A stretch of DNA of 9,140 nt from an uncultured Pelagibacterales bacterium (GTDB taxonomy: Bacteria > Pseudomonadota > Alphaproteobacteria > Pelagibacterales > Pelagibacteraceae), in contig CAJVZX010000029.1 in assembly GCA_913020625.1 (NCBI GenBank), forward strand, positions 1 through 9,140. The letters run 5' to 3'. A program made the translations under genes and the position numbers. The notes beneath the pieces are model-generated. The model did no database searches, had not been told where the DNA came from, and worked only from the letters and a program-made list of their open reading frames with translations. Below, in pieces: positions 1-6,030 of this stretch (its first letter is position 1; each line of letters starts with the position of its first letter).

Positions 1-707
1 ACTGCAAAACCAAAGTCAAAATTATCTTCAATCATTGTTTTATGTCTATTGTCCATTTGCCAAGATTGTGCAGCTCCTTTAGAAATAACCTCAATAACCT
101 CTTCCATATTTAATCCAGCATTTAATCCAAAATTAATTCCTTCTGAAAGTCCTTGGACAAGTCCAGCTATACATATTTGGTTAACCATTTTTGCCAATTG
201 ACCATTTCCTGCTTTTCCAAGTAATTTCATTTTTTTACTGTAGCAATCAATAATTGGACTAGCTTTATCATAATTTTCTTTTTCTCCACCAATCATTACT
301 GTTAAAGTGCCGTTCTCAGCACCTGCCTGACCACCAGAAACAGGTGCGTCTAAAAAACCAAAATCATTTTTTTTTGAATATAAATAAATTTCTCTAGCTA
401 TATTTGCTGAAGCTGTAGTGTTATCAATATAGATTGCCTTTTTTTTAATTGTTTTAAAAATACCTTTTTCACCAAAAGTTACTTCTCTTAAATCATTATC
501 ATTACCAACACATGTGAATATAAAATCAGCATCTTTTGCTGCTTCTGCTGGGCTATTAGATACTTGACCTTTATATGTTTTTACCCATTTTTCAGCTTTA
601 TTTTTTGTTCTATTAAATACAGTTACATTATGACCAGCTTTTGATATATATCCAGCCATAGGGTAACCCATTACACCAAGACCAATAAAGGAAACTTTAC
701 AACTCAT
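1..707 (-). CDS. Beta-hydroxyacid dehydrogenase (3-hydroxyisobutyrate dehydrogenase family), 3' end cut by window edge
   Basis: The minus strand is open from an ATG at 707-705 to the left edge, giving 235 complete codons; family members are about 290-300 aa, so the C-terminal fifth is missing. The N-terminal Rossmann domain has the GLGVMGYPMA dinucleotide loop (residues 9-18). NRT at 32-34, where NAD-dependent members carry an Asp, suggests NADP(H) preference (inference). The substrate loop DAPVSGGQAGAENGT is at 120-134. The catalytic Lys is K173 in GNGQLAKMVNQ, with N176 beside it. GAAQSWQM at 211-218 starts the helical C-terminal domain. These cytosolic enzymes reversibly oxidise small 3-hydroxy acids (3-hydroxyisobutyrate in valine breakdown, tartronate semialdehyde/glycerate, succinic semialdehyde reduction); the exact substrate cannot be told from sequence. 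It diverges from the MFS gene with 3 bp between start codons. There is no Shine-Dalgarno, but a near-consensus promoter directly abuts the start. Confidence 0.93.
   Translation of the reverse strand, partial: MSCKVSFIGLGVMGYPMAGYISKAGHNVTVFNRTKNKAEKWVKTYKGQVSNSPAEAAKDADFIFTCVGNDNDLREVTFGEKGIFKTIKKKAIYIDNTTASANIAREIYLYSKKNDFGFLDAPVSGGQAGAENGTLTVMIGGEKENYDKASPIIDCYSKKMKLLGKAGNGQLAKMVNQICIAGLVQGLSEGINFGLNAGLNMEEVIEVISKGAAQSWQMDNRHKTMIEDNFDFGFA
623..650 (+). promoter_or_regulatory. Possible promoter of the MFS gene inside the dehydrogenase coding region
   Basis: The MFS start at 711 leaves no intergenic room, so its promoter must lie in the dehydrogenase gene or the transcript must come from elsewhere. 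The best candidate I see is TTACAT (623-628), a 16-bp spacer and TATATA (645-650), which would give a leader of about 54 nt. Both hexamers are imperfect and such matches are common in AT-rich DNA, so this is weak. Confidence 0.22.
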
Positions 708-742
708 ACTATGATTATAGATATAGTCAGATCTAATTTCAA
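708..742 (-). promoter_or_regulatory. Near-consensus sigma-70 promoter of the dehydrogenase gene, likely leaderless
   Basis: Read on minus, TTGAAA (742-737), a 17-bp spacer (736-720) and TATAAT (719-714) match the sigma-70 consensus at 11 of 12 positions with ideal spacing. Six bases (CATAGT) separate the -10 box from the dehydrogenase ATG at 707, so the usual start point 6-8 nt past the -10 box falls at or next to that ATG. The whole element lies within codons 2-11 of the divergent MFS gene. The promoter match is seen; the leaderless transcript is inferred. Confidence 0.65.
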
Positions 743-1946
743 AATAATAATTTTTGGTTTTGTTTTTACTTTTTTTTCCTGTATAGGCCAGAGTTTTTTT
801 ATAGGCCTATTTAATTCTAATATTAGGCAAGAATTAAATATTACTCACGGAGAGTTTGGAACTATTTATGGAATTGCTACTTTATGTAGCAGTTTAACAT
901 TAATATGGTTAGGAAAAAAAATTGATGATTTAAAGTTAGTTAATTATTCTTTTCTAGTCGTTATTTTTTTAAGTCTTGCGGCTCTTTTTTTTTCATTTGT
1001 TAATGGACTAATTTTTTTGTCTGTGGGTATATTTTTTTTAAGATTATCAGGCCAAGGATTAATGACTCACACTGCATCTGTTGCGATTAGTAGATTTTTT
1101 GATCGAAGCAGGGGTAAAGCATTAAGTTATGTTTGGGTTGGAATGTCTTTTGGAGAGTTTTTACTACCTATAATTATAGTATATTTTTTGACGTTTATAT
1201 ATTGGAGAAATTTATGGCAAGGACTTGCGATTATAATTATATTACTATTACCAATATTTACTTATCTTACAATTAAAGAGATCAGTATATTTTCTAGAGA
1301 AAACAAAAATGGAGATAATGTTAATAAAAATATTGATACAATCAAAAGCTGGACCAGAAGAGAAGTATTAAAAGATTTAAAGTTTTATTCAATTTTACCA
1401 GCTATGCTTGCGTCATCATTTATAATTACTGGTATAGTTATTAATCAAACATTTATTATAGAATCTAAAGATTGGGAAAAATTTGCTATTGCAAAATCAT
1501 TTATGATTTATTCAACACTTACTGTAGCAACATTATTCTTTTCAGGATATTTGGTTGATAAGTTTACCAGTAGAAAAGTTTTTCCACTACTTAATGTTCC
1601 ACTATTATTAAGTTTAATTATATTGGCGATTTTTGATCATCCTTATTCAGCCTTCGTTTTTATGGGATTAATGGGTATTTCAAACGGACTGACAAATGTT
1701 CTAATGTCTTCATTTTGGGCTGAAATTTATGGAGTCAATTATTTGGGATCTATTAAAGCTTTAACAGGTTCGTTAATGGTTTTTTCAACAGCATTAGCAG
1801 CAGTAGTATTTGGAAATTTAATTGATTTAGGTTATTCAATTGAAAATATAGCCTTTTTATGTGCTATTTATGCAGGTATATCAATTTTAATTGTTGTAAT
1901 TTTTCAAAAATCCTACATACCTATAATTATAAAAAAAAGATCTTGA
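711..1946 (+). CDS. Major facilitator superfamily transporter, 12 TM
   Basis: A 411-aa inner-membrane protein with about twelve hydrophobic segments, roughly at 12-34, 48-68, 78-96, 98-118, 137-160, 168-188, 228-250, 264-284, 290-308, 312-336, 350-372 and 378-400. A hydrophilic central loop (about 190-225) splits the two six-helix halves. Motif A-like loops follow TM2 (GKKIDDLK, 68-75) and TM8 (GYLVDKFTSRKV, 279-290). SRFFDRSRGKALS (127-139) before TM5 and FWAEIYGVNYLGSIKAL (335-351) before TM11 resemble the monocarboxylate/oxalate-formate branch, so an organic acid is a fair guess, no more. The ATG at 711 is the only usable start: I see no in-frame ATG, GTG or TTG in the next 40 codons and TM1 begins at once. 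There is no Shine-Dalgarno at normal distance; AAAGGA at 688-693 is too far. Its divergence from the hydroxyacid dehydrogenase suggests, but does not show, a shared substrate. It ends 34 bp before rpoZ. Confidence 0.9.
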   Translation: MIIDIVRSNFKIIIFGFVFTFFSCIGQSFFIGLFNSNIRQELNITHGEFGTIYGIATLCSSLTLIWLGKKIDDLKLVNYSFLVVIFLSLAALFFSFVNGLIFLSVGIFFLRLSGQGLMTHTASVAISRFFDRSRGKALSYVWVGMSFGEFLLPIIIVYFLTFIYWRNLWQGLAIIIILLLPIFTYLTIKEISIFSRENKNGDNVNKNIDTIKSWTRREVLKDLKFYSILPAMLASSFIITGIVINQTFIIESKDWEKFAIAKSFMIYSTLTVATLFFSGYLVDKFTSRKVFPLLNVPLLLSLIILAIFDHPYSAFVFMGLMGISNGLTNVLMSSFWAEIYGVNYLGSIKALTGSLMVFSTALAAVVFGNLIDLGYSIENIAFLCAIYAGISILIVVIFQKSYIPIIIKKRS

Positions 1947-1980
1947 TTTATAAATTTTAATTGAATAGAAATCTCTCAAA

Positions 1981-2475
1981 ATGGCCAGAATAACGGTAGA
2001 AGATTGTATAGATAAAGTTAATAGTCCATATGAGTTAGTAATGGTTGCAAAGGAAAGATCTGTGCAACTTAACTCAGATGTAAAACCAACAGTTGATCCA
2101 GATAATGATAAAAATACTGTAATTTCTTTGAGAGAAATTGCTGAAGAAAGTATAAAAACAAAAGATTTAAGAGAAGCAGCAATTTATAAATTAAGAAAAA
2201 ACATACCTCGGAAAGAAGACAATATAGAAGAAGATGAGATAGTAGGTGATGATTTTGAAAATTTATACAAAGGCGAAATTTCTAAAAGTGGTGTACCAGT
2301 ACTTCCATCTAAAAGAGCTAGGAAAATACCAGAAAAAATTCAATTATCTAGAGTCAAAGAACCTGAAGATGTAAAAATCTCTGTTGATAACGTTTCAGAG
2401 AATGAATCGCTAGAAAATTTACAAGAACAAGAAACCCTAGATAATGAAACTATAGACGAGAGCTCTAATAGTTAA
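1981..2475 (+). CDS. rpoZ: RNA polymerase omega subunit
   Basis: A 164-aa protein whose first 67 or so residues are the conserved omega core: MARITVEDC at 1-9, the helix with ELVMVAKERSVQL (18-30), then DNDKNTVISLREIAEE (41-56). Omega is the small non-catalytic subunit that chaperones beta-prime into RNA polymerase and, in many proteobacteria, helps form the ppGpp site. It is usually 70-130 aa; here a low-complexity, charged tail (about 77-164) holds an acidic stretch (KEDNIEEDEIVGDD, 78-91), a short basic patch (SKRARK, 110-115) and an acidic Ser/Asn-rich end. Tails are common in alphaproteobacterial omega, but this one is long and looks disordered. No Shine-Dalgarno is seen in the 34-bp gap after the MFS gene. 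TATAAA at 1949-1954 could be a -10 box without a good -35. A spoT/rsh gene, often beside rpoZ in this class, does not follow; dusA does. Confidence 0.95.
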   Translation: MARITVEDCIDKVNSPYELVMVAKERSVQLNSDVKPTVDPDNDKNTVISLREIAEESIKTKDLREAAIYKLRKNIPRKEDNIEEDEIVGDDFENLYKGEISKSGVPVLPSKRARKIPEKIQLSRVKEPEDVKISVDNVSENESLENLQEQETLDNETIDESSNS

Positions 2476-2504
2476 ACAAAGTCAAGTAAATTTCATATCA
2501 ATAG

Positions 2505-2535
2505 TTGTATTGTTTATTTTTTTTAAACTTATAAT
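2505..2535 (+). promoter_or_regulatory. Possible promoter of dusA-TauE operon
   Basis: The 92-bp gap between rpoZ and dusA contains a perfect TATAAT at 2530-2535, about 33 nt before the TTG start. The best -35 candidate, TTGTAT at 2505-2510, sits at a long 19-bp spacing, so only the -10 box is convincing. I see no hairpin-plus-T-run terminator for rpoZ in the gap, so read-through is also possible. Confidence 0.4.
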
Positions 2536-2556
2536 TTAATTACATAATAAACTTAT

Positions 2557-2570
2557 AGGAAAGTAAATTG
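2557..2570 (+). promoter_or_regulatory. Shine-Dalgarno plus TTG start of dusA
   Basis: AGGA at 2557-2560 lies 7 nt before a TTG at 2568-2570. This fixes the start: the protein begins with a basic stretch and reaches the conserved APMMD at residue 16, as Dus enzymes do, and there is no ATG between here and that motif. It is the clearest Shine-Dalgarno of any gene start in the window. Confidence 0.75.
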
Positions 2571-3578
2571 GATTCTAAAAAAAAAACAAATTTAAATAGA
2601 AAAGTCTCAATTGCGCCAATGATGGATTGTACTGATAGACATGACCGTTTCTTTTTAAGATTAATGAGTAAAAACGTGATGCTTTACAGTGAAATGGTTG
2701 CAACAAAATCAGCAATTCATGGAGATCGAAAAAAAATATTATCTTATAGTCCTGAAGAAAAACCTCTAGCATTACAAGTGGGTGGCTCAGATAAAAAGGA
2801 ACTTTCAGAAGTTGCAAAAATTGCTGAAGATATGGGCTATGACGAAATTAATATAAATCTTGGATGTCCAAGTAAAAAAGTACAAAAAAATATGTTTGGC
2901 GCCTGCCTCATGAGAGAGCCCGATCTTGTTTCAGAATGTATTAATGAAATGATAAATTCCTGCAGTATACCAGTAACTGCTAAAACTAGAATTGGATTTG
3001 ATGAAACTGAGGAATTTGATTACTTAAATAAATTTATAAATAAAATGAAAGCAGCAGGATGTAAGATTTTTTTTCTTCATGCGCGTAGAGCTATTTTAAA
3101 AGGATTAACACCAAAACAAAACTTAACAATACCTAAATTAAACTATGAAATGGTTTATCAAATTAAAAAAGAAAATCCAAATTTAGAAATAATTATTAAT
3201 GGCGGTATTTCAAAAATAGAAGAAATTAAAAAACATCTCAATATATGTGATGGAGTAATGATTGGCAGAAAAGTATATCAAAACCCTTATTTTTTAGTTG
3301 ATATAGAAAGAGAAGTTTTTGGTCAAACAATTTTACCAACACGAGAAGAGGTAGCCGAAAAATTAATCAAATATCTTGAAAAAGAAGTTAAGCTAGGTAC
3401 AAAGGTCAATCACATTATGCGTCATACGGTTGGTTTATATCATGGTCAAATAGGATCAAATAAATGGAAAAGATATTTAAGTGATAATATGATGGCAAGA
3501 GATTCAGATTTTCAAAAAGCAAAACATATAATGACAATTGTTCAAAATAACGAGAAAATTAATCAAACAATAGCATGA
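2568..3578 (+). CDS. dusA: tRNA-dihydrouridine synthase, DusA type
   Basis: A 336-aa flavoenzyme that uses FMN and NADPH to reduce uridine to dihydrouridine in the tRNA D-loop; DusA members act at U20/U20a. The TIM barrel shows APMMD (16-20, FMN loop), INLGCPSKKV (96-105), FGACLM (110-115) with the catalytic Cys at C113, K139 in TAKTRIG (FMN/substrate lysine), HARR (171-174), NGGI (211-214) and MIGRKVYQNP (231-240, phosphate-binding loop). The helical tRNA-binding domain fills about 255-325. FGACLM, the HAR(K/R)A-type block and YQNP fit DusA better than DusB or DusC. Length is normal. The TTG start is supported by AGGA at 2557-2560. Its stop overlaps the next gene's start in an ATGA (3575-3578), implying co-transcription and translational coupling. 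Confidence 0.95.
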   Translation: MDSKKKTNLNRKVSIAPMMDCTDRHDRFFLRLMSKNVMLYSEMVATKSAIHGDRKKILSYSPEEKPLALQVGGSDKKELSEVAKIAEDMGYDEININLGCPSKKVQKNMFGACLMREPDLVSECINEMINSCSIPVTAKTRIGFDETEEFDYLNKFINKMKAAGCKIFFLHARRAILKGLTPKQNLTIPKLNYEMVYQIKKENPNLEIIINGGISKIEEIKKHLNICDGVMIGRKVYQNPYFLVDIEREVFGQTILPTREEVAEKLIKYLEKEVKLGTKVNHIMRHTVGLYHGQIGSNKWKRYLSDNMMARDSDFQKAKHIMTIVQNNEKINQTIA

Positions 3579-4408
3579 TAGAAAATTTAGATCAAAATCA
3601 AATAATATTTATTGTAACTGTAATGGCTGCATCTGCGGTCGTTGTCGGTTTTATGGCTGGTTTTTTTGGAATAGGGGGCGGCTTAATAATGGTTCCTATT
3701 CTTTTTTATATATTTAGTTTTGTTGGTATAGAACAAGCATTTATTATGCATCTAGCAATTGGGACATCTTTTTCAATTATAATTCCAACATCAATAATAT
3801 CAACAATGACGCATATGAAATTTAAAGCAGTTGATTTTAGTATTGTTAAAACCTTTGGAGTATTTGTTGTCATTGGAGTTGTTCTTGGAACTATATTTGC
3901 TGTTAGTTTAAAGACTTCTAGTTTAGTTTTGTTTTTTTCAATTATGACCATGTTTTTTGCCATTTATTTTTTGATGGCAAAAGAAAAAATTAATCCCACA
4001 CCAAGAGATATAAATTTAATTTATAGAGTTATTTGTGGTTTTTTATCAGGCTTTTTGTCTGCTCCTATGGGAATTGCAGGAGGTGTAATTAATACACCAA
4101 TATTAAAAATGTTTGGTTATCAAATTAAAGTTGCTATCGGCAGCTCAGCAGCTGTCGGGTTCTTAATTGCTTTAATTGGAGCTATAGGTTTTGCAGTTTC
4201 AGGTAGTTATCTTAATATTAACGTTCCACTAAGTTTAGGATTTGTAAACATACCAGCATTTTTAATTTTTGTACCAATTACAATGTTTATGGCAAAAATT
4301 GGAGCTAAAACAGTTCATAAATTTGATAAAAGACTTATTGGAAAGTTGCTTGGTATTTATCTTTTTATTATATCTTGTAAACTGTTTTATGAGTATTTTT
4401 CTTTTTAA
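3575..4408 (+). CDS. TauE/SafE (DUF81) family membrane permease
   Basis: A 277-aa integral membrane protein with about eight hydrophobic segments. Two homologous halves are visible: GFFGIGGGLIMVPIL (29-43) is echoed by SAPMGIAGGVINTPIL (162-177), and AIGTS (61-65) by AIGSS (187-191). This internal repeat with Gly-rich re-entrant segments is typical of TauE/SafE proteins, which are linked to export of sulfite, sulfoacetate and other sulfur-containing or organic anions; individual substrates are rarely known. The start ATG overlaps the dusA stop (ATGA), so it is probably translated by coupling; no separate Shine-Dalgarno is seen. No functional link to dusA is obvious and no sulfur gene is nearby. 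The 3' end overlaps the convergent mutase gene by 4 nt. Confidence 0.9.
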   Translation: MIENLDQNQIIFIVTVMAASAVVVGFMAGFFGIGGGLIMVPILFYIFSFVGIEQAFIMHLAIGTSFSIIIPTSIISTMTHMKFKAVDFSIVKTFGVFVVIGVVLGTIFAVSLKTSSLVLFFSIMTMFFAIYFLMAKEKINPTPRDINLIYRVICGFLSGFLSAPMGIAGGVINTPILKMFGYQIKVAIGSSAAVGFLIALIGAIGFAVSGSYLNINVPLSLGFVNIPAFLIFVPITMFMAKIGAKTVHKFDKRLIGKLLGIYLFIISCKLFYEYFSF

Positions 4409-5862
4409 ATTTTTTGATCGTACTCACCGACTTTACCTGTATCTTTTAAAAGATTATCAATAAATTTAAATATTTCTTTTTTTCTTTTATCAGAAGTTGG
4501 ACTTTCAATTACCACAACCAAAGATGGCTTATTTGAAGAAGCTCTTATTAATCCCCATGATCCATCCTCAAGAGAAAATCTAACACCATTGATAGTCAAT
4601 ATATTGGTAATTATTTGATTATCTATTTTTATGTTTTCATTTTTTAATTTTTTTATTACATGTAATAAATTTTCAACTACTTTATATTTTTCTTCATCCT
4701 TACAAAAGGGAGCCATCGTAGGACTCTGATACGTTTTTGGTAATTCATTTATTATTTCAGACATTTTTTTATTTTGATTAACTAACAAATGGCAAACTTG
4801 AATAGCAGAATTAATTCCATCATCATAGCCATAACCAAGTGGTTGATTAAAAAAAAAGTGTCCACTTTTTTCAAATCCAGCTAGTGCTTTTTCATTATTT
4901 ACTTTTCTTTTAATATGAGAGTGTCCTGTTTTCCAATAAATAGTTTCACAATTATTTTTTAAAAGAATTTTATCTTTAGCATAAAGACCAGTTGATTTTA
5001 CGTCTACAATAAATTTTTTATTTCTATGAGTGCGAGCTAGGTTTCTTGCTATAAGCAAACCTACCTTATCGGAGTAAATTTCATTTCCATTATTATCAAT
5101 TACACCGACTCGATCACCATCTCCATCAAAACCAAAACCTATATCAGCATTATTATCTTTTACTGTCTTGCTAATCGCATGAAGCATTTTTAGATCTTCA
5201 GGATTTGGATTATATTTAGGAAAAGTAAAATCTAAATTACAATCTAATTCTATTACCTCACAACCTATTCCCTTTAAAATTTCTGGAGCAAAAGCTCCTG
5301 CTGTACCATTTCCACAAGCTACTACTACTTTAATTTTTTTTTTAACTTTATTTTTTTTAATTAAATTTTGAATATAAATTTTTTTAAATCCGTTAATTTT
5401 TTTATAATTACCTTTATCTTGAGTAAACTTTTTATTCAAAACTATATCTTTAAGCTCTAACATTTCTTTAGGACCATGAGTTAACCCTTTTTCAATACCC
5501 ATTTTAACTCCTGTCCAACCATTTTCATTATGACTAGCTGTAACCATTGCTATGCCATCAGCCTTAAGTTCAAATTGTGCAAAGTAAACCATTGGAGATA
5601 ATGACAAACCTATATCTTCAACATTACATCCTGAACTAATGAGTCCATTTATTAATGAAACTTTTATTTCTTCACTATAAGATCTATAGTCATGGCCCAC
5701 TATAACTCTTGGATTTTTTTTTGTTTTATTTGTTATTTGAGTTCCAAGCCCAATACCTAAATTTTCTATTCCTTTAAGATTTATGTCATTTGGATATAAC
5801 CATCTTGCATCATATTCTCTAAAACCAAGAGCATTAATCTTAATATTTGCTGTATTATTCAT
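4405..5862 (-). CDS. Phosphomannomutase/phosphoglucomutase (alpha-D-phosphohexomutase)
   Basis: A 485-aa cytosolic enzyme interconverting the 6- and 1-phosphates of mannose and/or glucose through a phosphoserine, feeding GDP-mannose or UDP-glucose synthesis for surface polysaccharide. All four active-site loops are present in order: TASHNENGWTGVK (108-120) with the phosphoserine S110; the metal loop DGDGDR (246-251); the sugar-specificity loop GFEKSGHFFF (329-338); and the phosphate-binding loop RASSNKPS (440-447) in the C-terminal domain. FREYDAR (14-20) is the N-terminal loop, normally FRxYDIRG. The usual TASHNP is TASHNE here, which I recall as common in alphaproteobacterial members. Length fits the 450-500 aa family. 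Which sugar is preferred cannot be settled. It is divergent from nrdA across 168 bp; I see no convincing promoter or Shine-Dalgarno of its own. Its TAA shares the TTAA at 4405-4408 with the permease stop. Confidence 0.93.
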   Translation of the reverse strand: MNNTANIKINALGFREYDARWLYPNDINLKGIENLGIGLGTQITNKTKKNPRVIVGHDYRSYSEEIKVSLINGLISSGCNVEDIGLSLSPMVYFAQFELKADGIAMVTASHNENGWTGVKMGIEKGLTHGPKEMLELKDIVLNKKFTQDKGNYKKINGFKKIYIQNLIKKNKVKKKIKVVVACGNGTAGAFAPEILKGIGCEVIELDCNLDFTFPKYNPNPEDLKMLHAISKTVKDNNADIGFGFDGDGDRVGVIDNNGNEIYSDKVGLLIARNLARTHRNKKFIVDVKSTGLYAKDKILLKNNCETIYWKTGHSHIKRKVNNEKALAGFEKSGHFFFNQPLGYGYDDGINSAIQVCHLLVNQNKKMSEIINELPKTYQSPTMAPFCKDEEKYKVVENLLHVIKKLKNENIKIDNQIITNILTINGVRFSLEDGSWGLIRASSNKPSLVVVIESPTSDKRKKEIFKFIDNLLKDTGKVGEYDQKI

Positions 5863-5922
5863 TGAAATTTATTTAATATTGTTTCATTATTAACACTAAA
5901 TTCTTATTGATTTATTTTTTTT

Positions 5923-5943
5923 AATGTTCTATAAATGTTCTAT
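5923..5943 (+). repeat. Tandem direct repeat AATGTTCTAT, 11-bp period
   Basis: AATGTTCTAT occurs at 5923-5932 and again at 5934-5943, an 11-bp step or one helical turn. It contains the two GTTC half-sites of the LexA-type operator and extends the identity beyond those four bases. Confidence 0.85.
5926..5940 (+). promoter_or_regulatory. LexA (SOS) operator, alphaproteobacterial type GTTC-N7-GTTC
   Basis: GTTC at 5926-5929 and GTTC at 5937-5940 are separated by exactly 7 bases (TATAAAT). Alphaproteobacterial LexA binds the direct repeat GTTC-N7-GTTC, unlike the palindromic gamma-proteobacterial box. It lies about 90 bp before the nrdA start and just upstream of the likely nrdA promoter, and about 65 bp from the mutase start. 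A chance match here is unlikely: my rough estimate at 30% GC is a few per thousand for the whole 168-bp gap. The match is seen; binding is inferred. Confidence 0.6.
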
Positions 5944-5980
5944 TGATTAACTGTTTTATATAGTATATTCAACATTATAG
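5943..5980 (+). promoter_or_regulatory. Probable nrdAB promoter region
   Basis: Two overlapping candidates are seen: TTGATT (5943-5948) with TATATT (5964-5969) at a short 15-bp spacing, and CTGTTT (5951-5956) with TTATAG (5975-5980) at 18 bp. Neither is ideal. Either would place the start point just upstream of or inside the downstream NrdR-like box, and the -35 region beside the LexA-type box, which fits repression by both. The leader would be about 45-55 nt; no Shine-Dalgarno is visible before the nrdA ATG. Confidence 0.4.
5951..5966 (+). promoter_or_regulatory. NrdR-like box 1 (upstream, degenerate)
   Basis: Aligned to the known NrdR consensus acaCwAtATaTwGtgt, this 16-mer matches at about 10 of 16 positions. 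The right half (TTATATAGT) is good and the left half is poor. Its ATATAGT core (5958-5964) is repeated exactly 31 bp downstream in box 2, the three-helical-turn spacing typical of paired NrdR boxes. Alone it would not be convincing. Confidence 0.45.
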
Positions 5981-5981
5981 G

Positions 5982-5997
5982 ACACAACATATAGTTG
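5982..5997 (+). promoter_or_regulatory. NrdR-like box 2 (downstream)
   Basis: ACACAACATATAGTTG matches the NrdR consensus acaCwAtATaTwGtgt at 13 of 16 positions, including the key C at position 4 and G at position 13. It lies 33 bp before the nrdA start and 31 bp in register after box 1. NrdR is a zinc-ribbon/ATP-cone repressor that senses the ATP/dATP ratio and binds paired boxes upstream of ribonucleotide reductase genes. Confidence 0.6.
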
Positions 5998-6030
5998 TTT
6001 TTCTTAAGTTGAACAAAAAAGCACTGATTT

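Noticed and set aside
661..669. GGGTAACCC palindrome about 40 bp before the MFS start, a possible operator
   Set aside because: It encodes the conserved Met-Gly-Tyr-Pro of the dehydrogenase nucleotide-binding loop, is only 9 bp long, and has no repeat nearby.
2575..2817. Antisense open frame (80 codons) within dusA
   Set aside because: It lies opposite the well-conserved Dus FMN-domain coding region and its translation resembles no protein family; it is a shadow frame in AT-rich DNA.
3706..3963. Antisense open frame (85 codons) within the TauE/SafE gene
   Set aside because: It is the complement of membrane-helix codons, with no start signal and no recognisable protein features.
4269..4463. 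Plus-strand open frame (64 codons) across the permease/mutase junction
   Set aside because: It is out of frame with the permease and antisense to the mutase C-terminus; both overlapped genes are clearly real, and it has no Shine-Dalgarno or family features.
5984..5998. ACAAC-N5-GTTGT inverted repeat before nrdA as a separate operator
   Set aside because: It overlaps the NrdR-like box and is explained by that box's own dyad symmetry.
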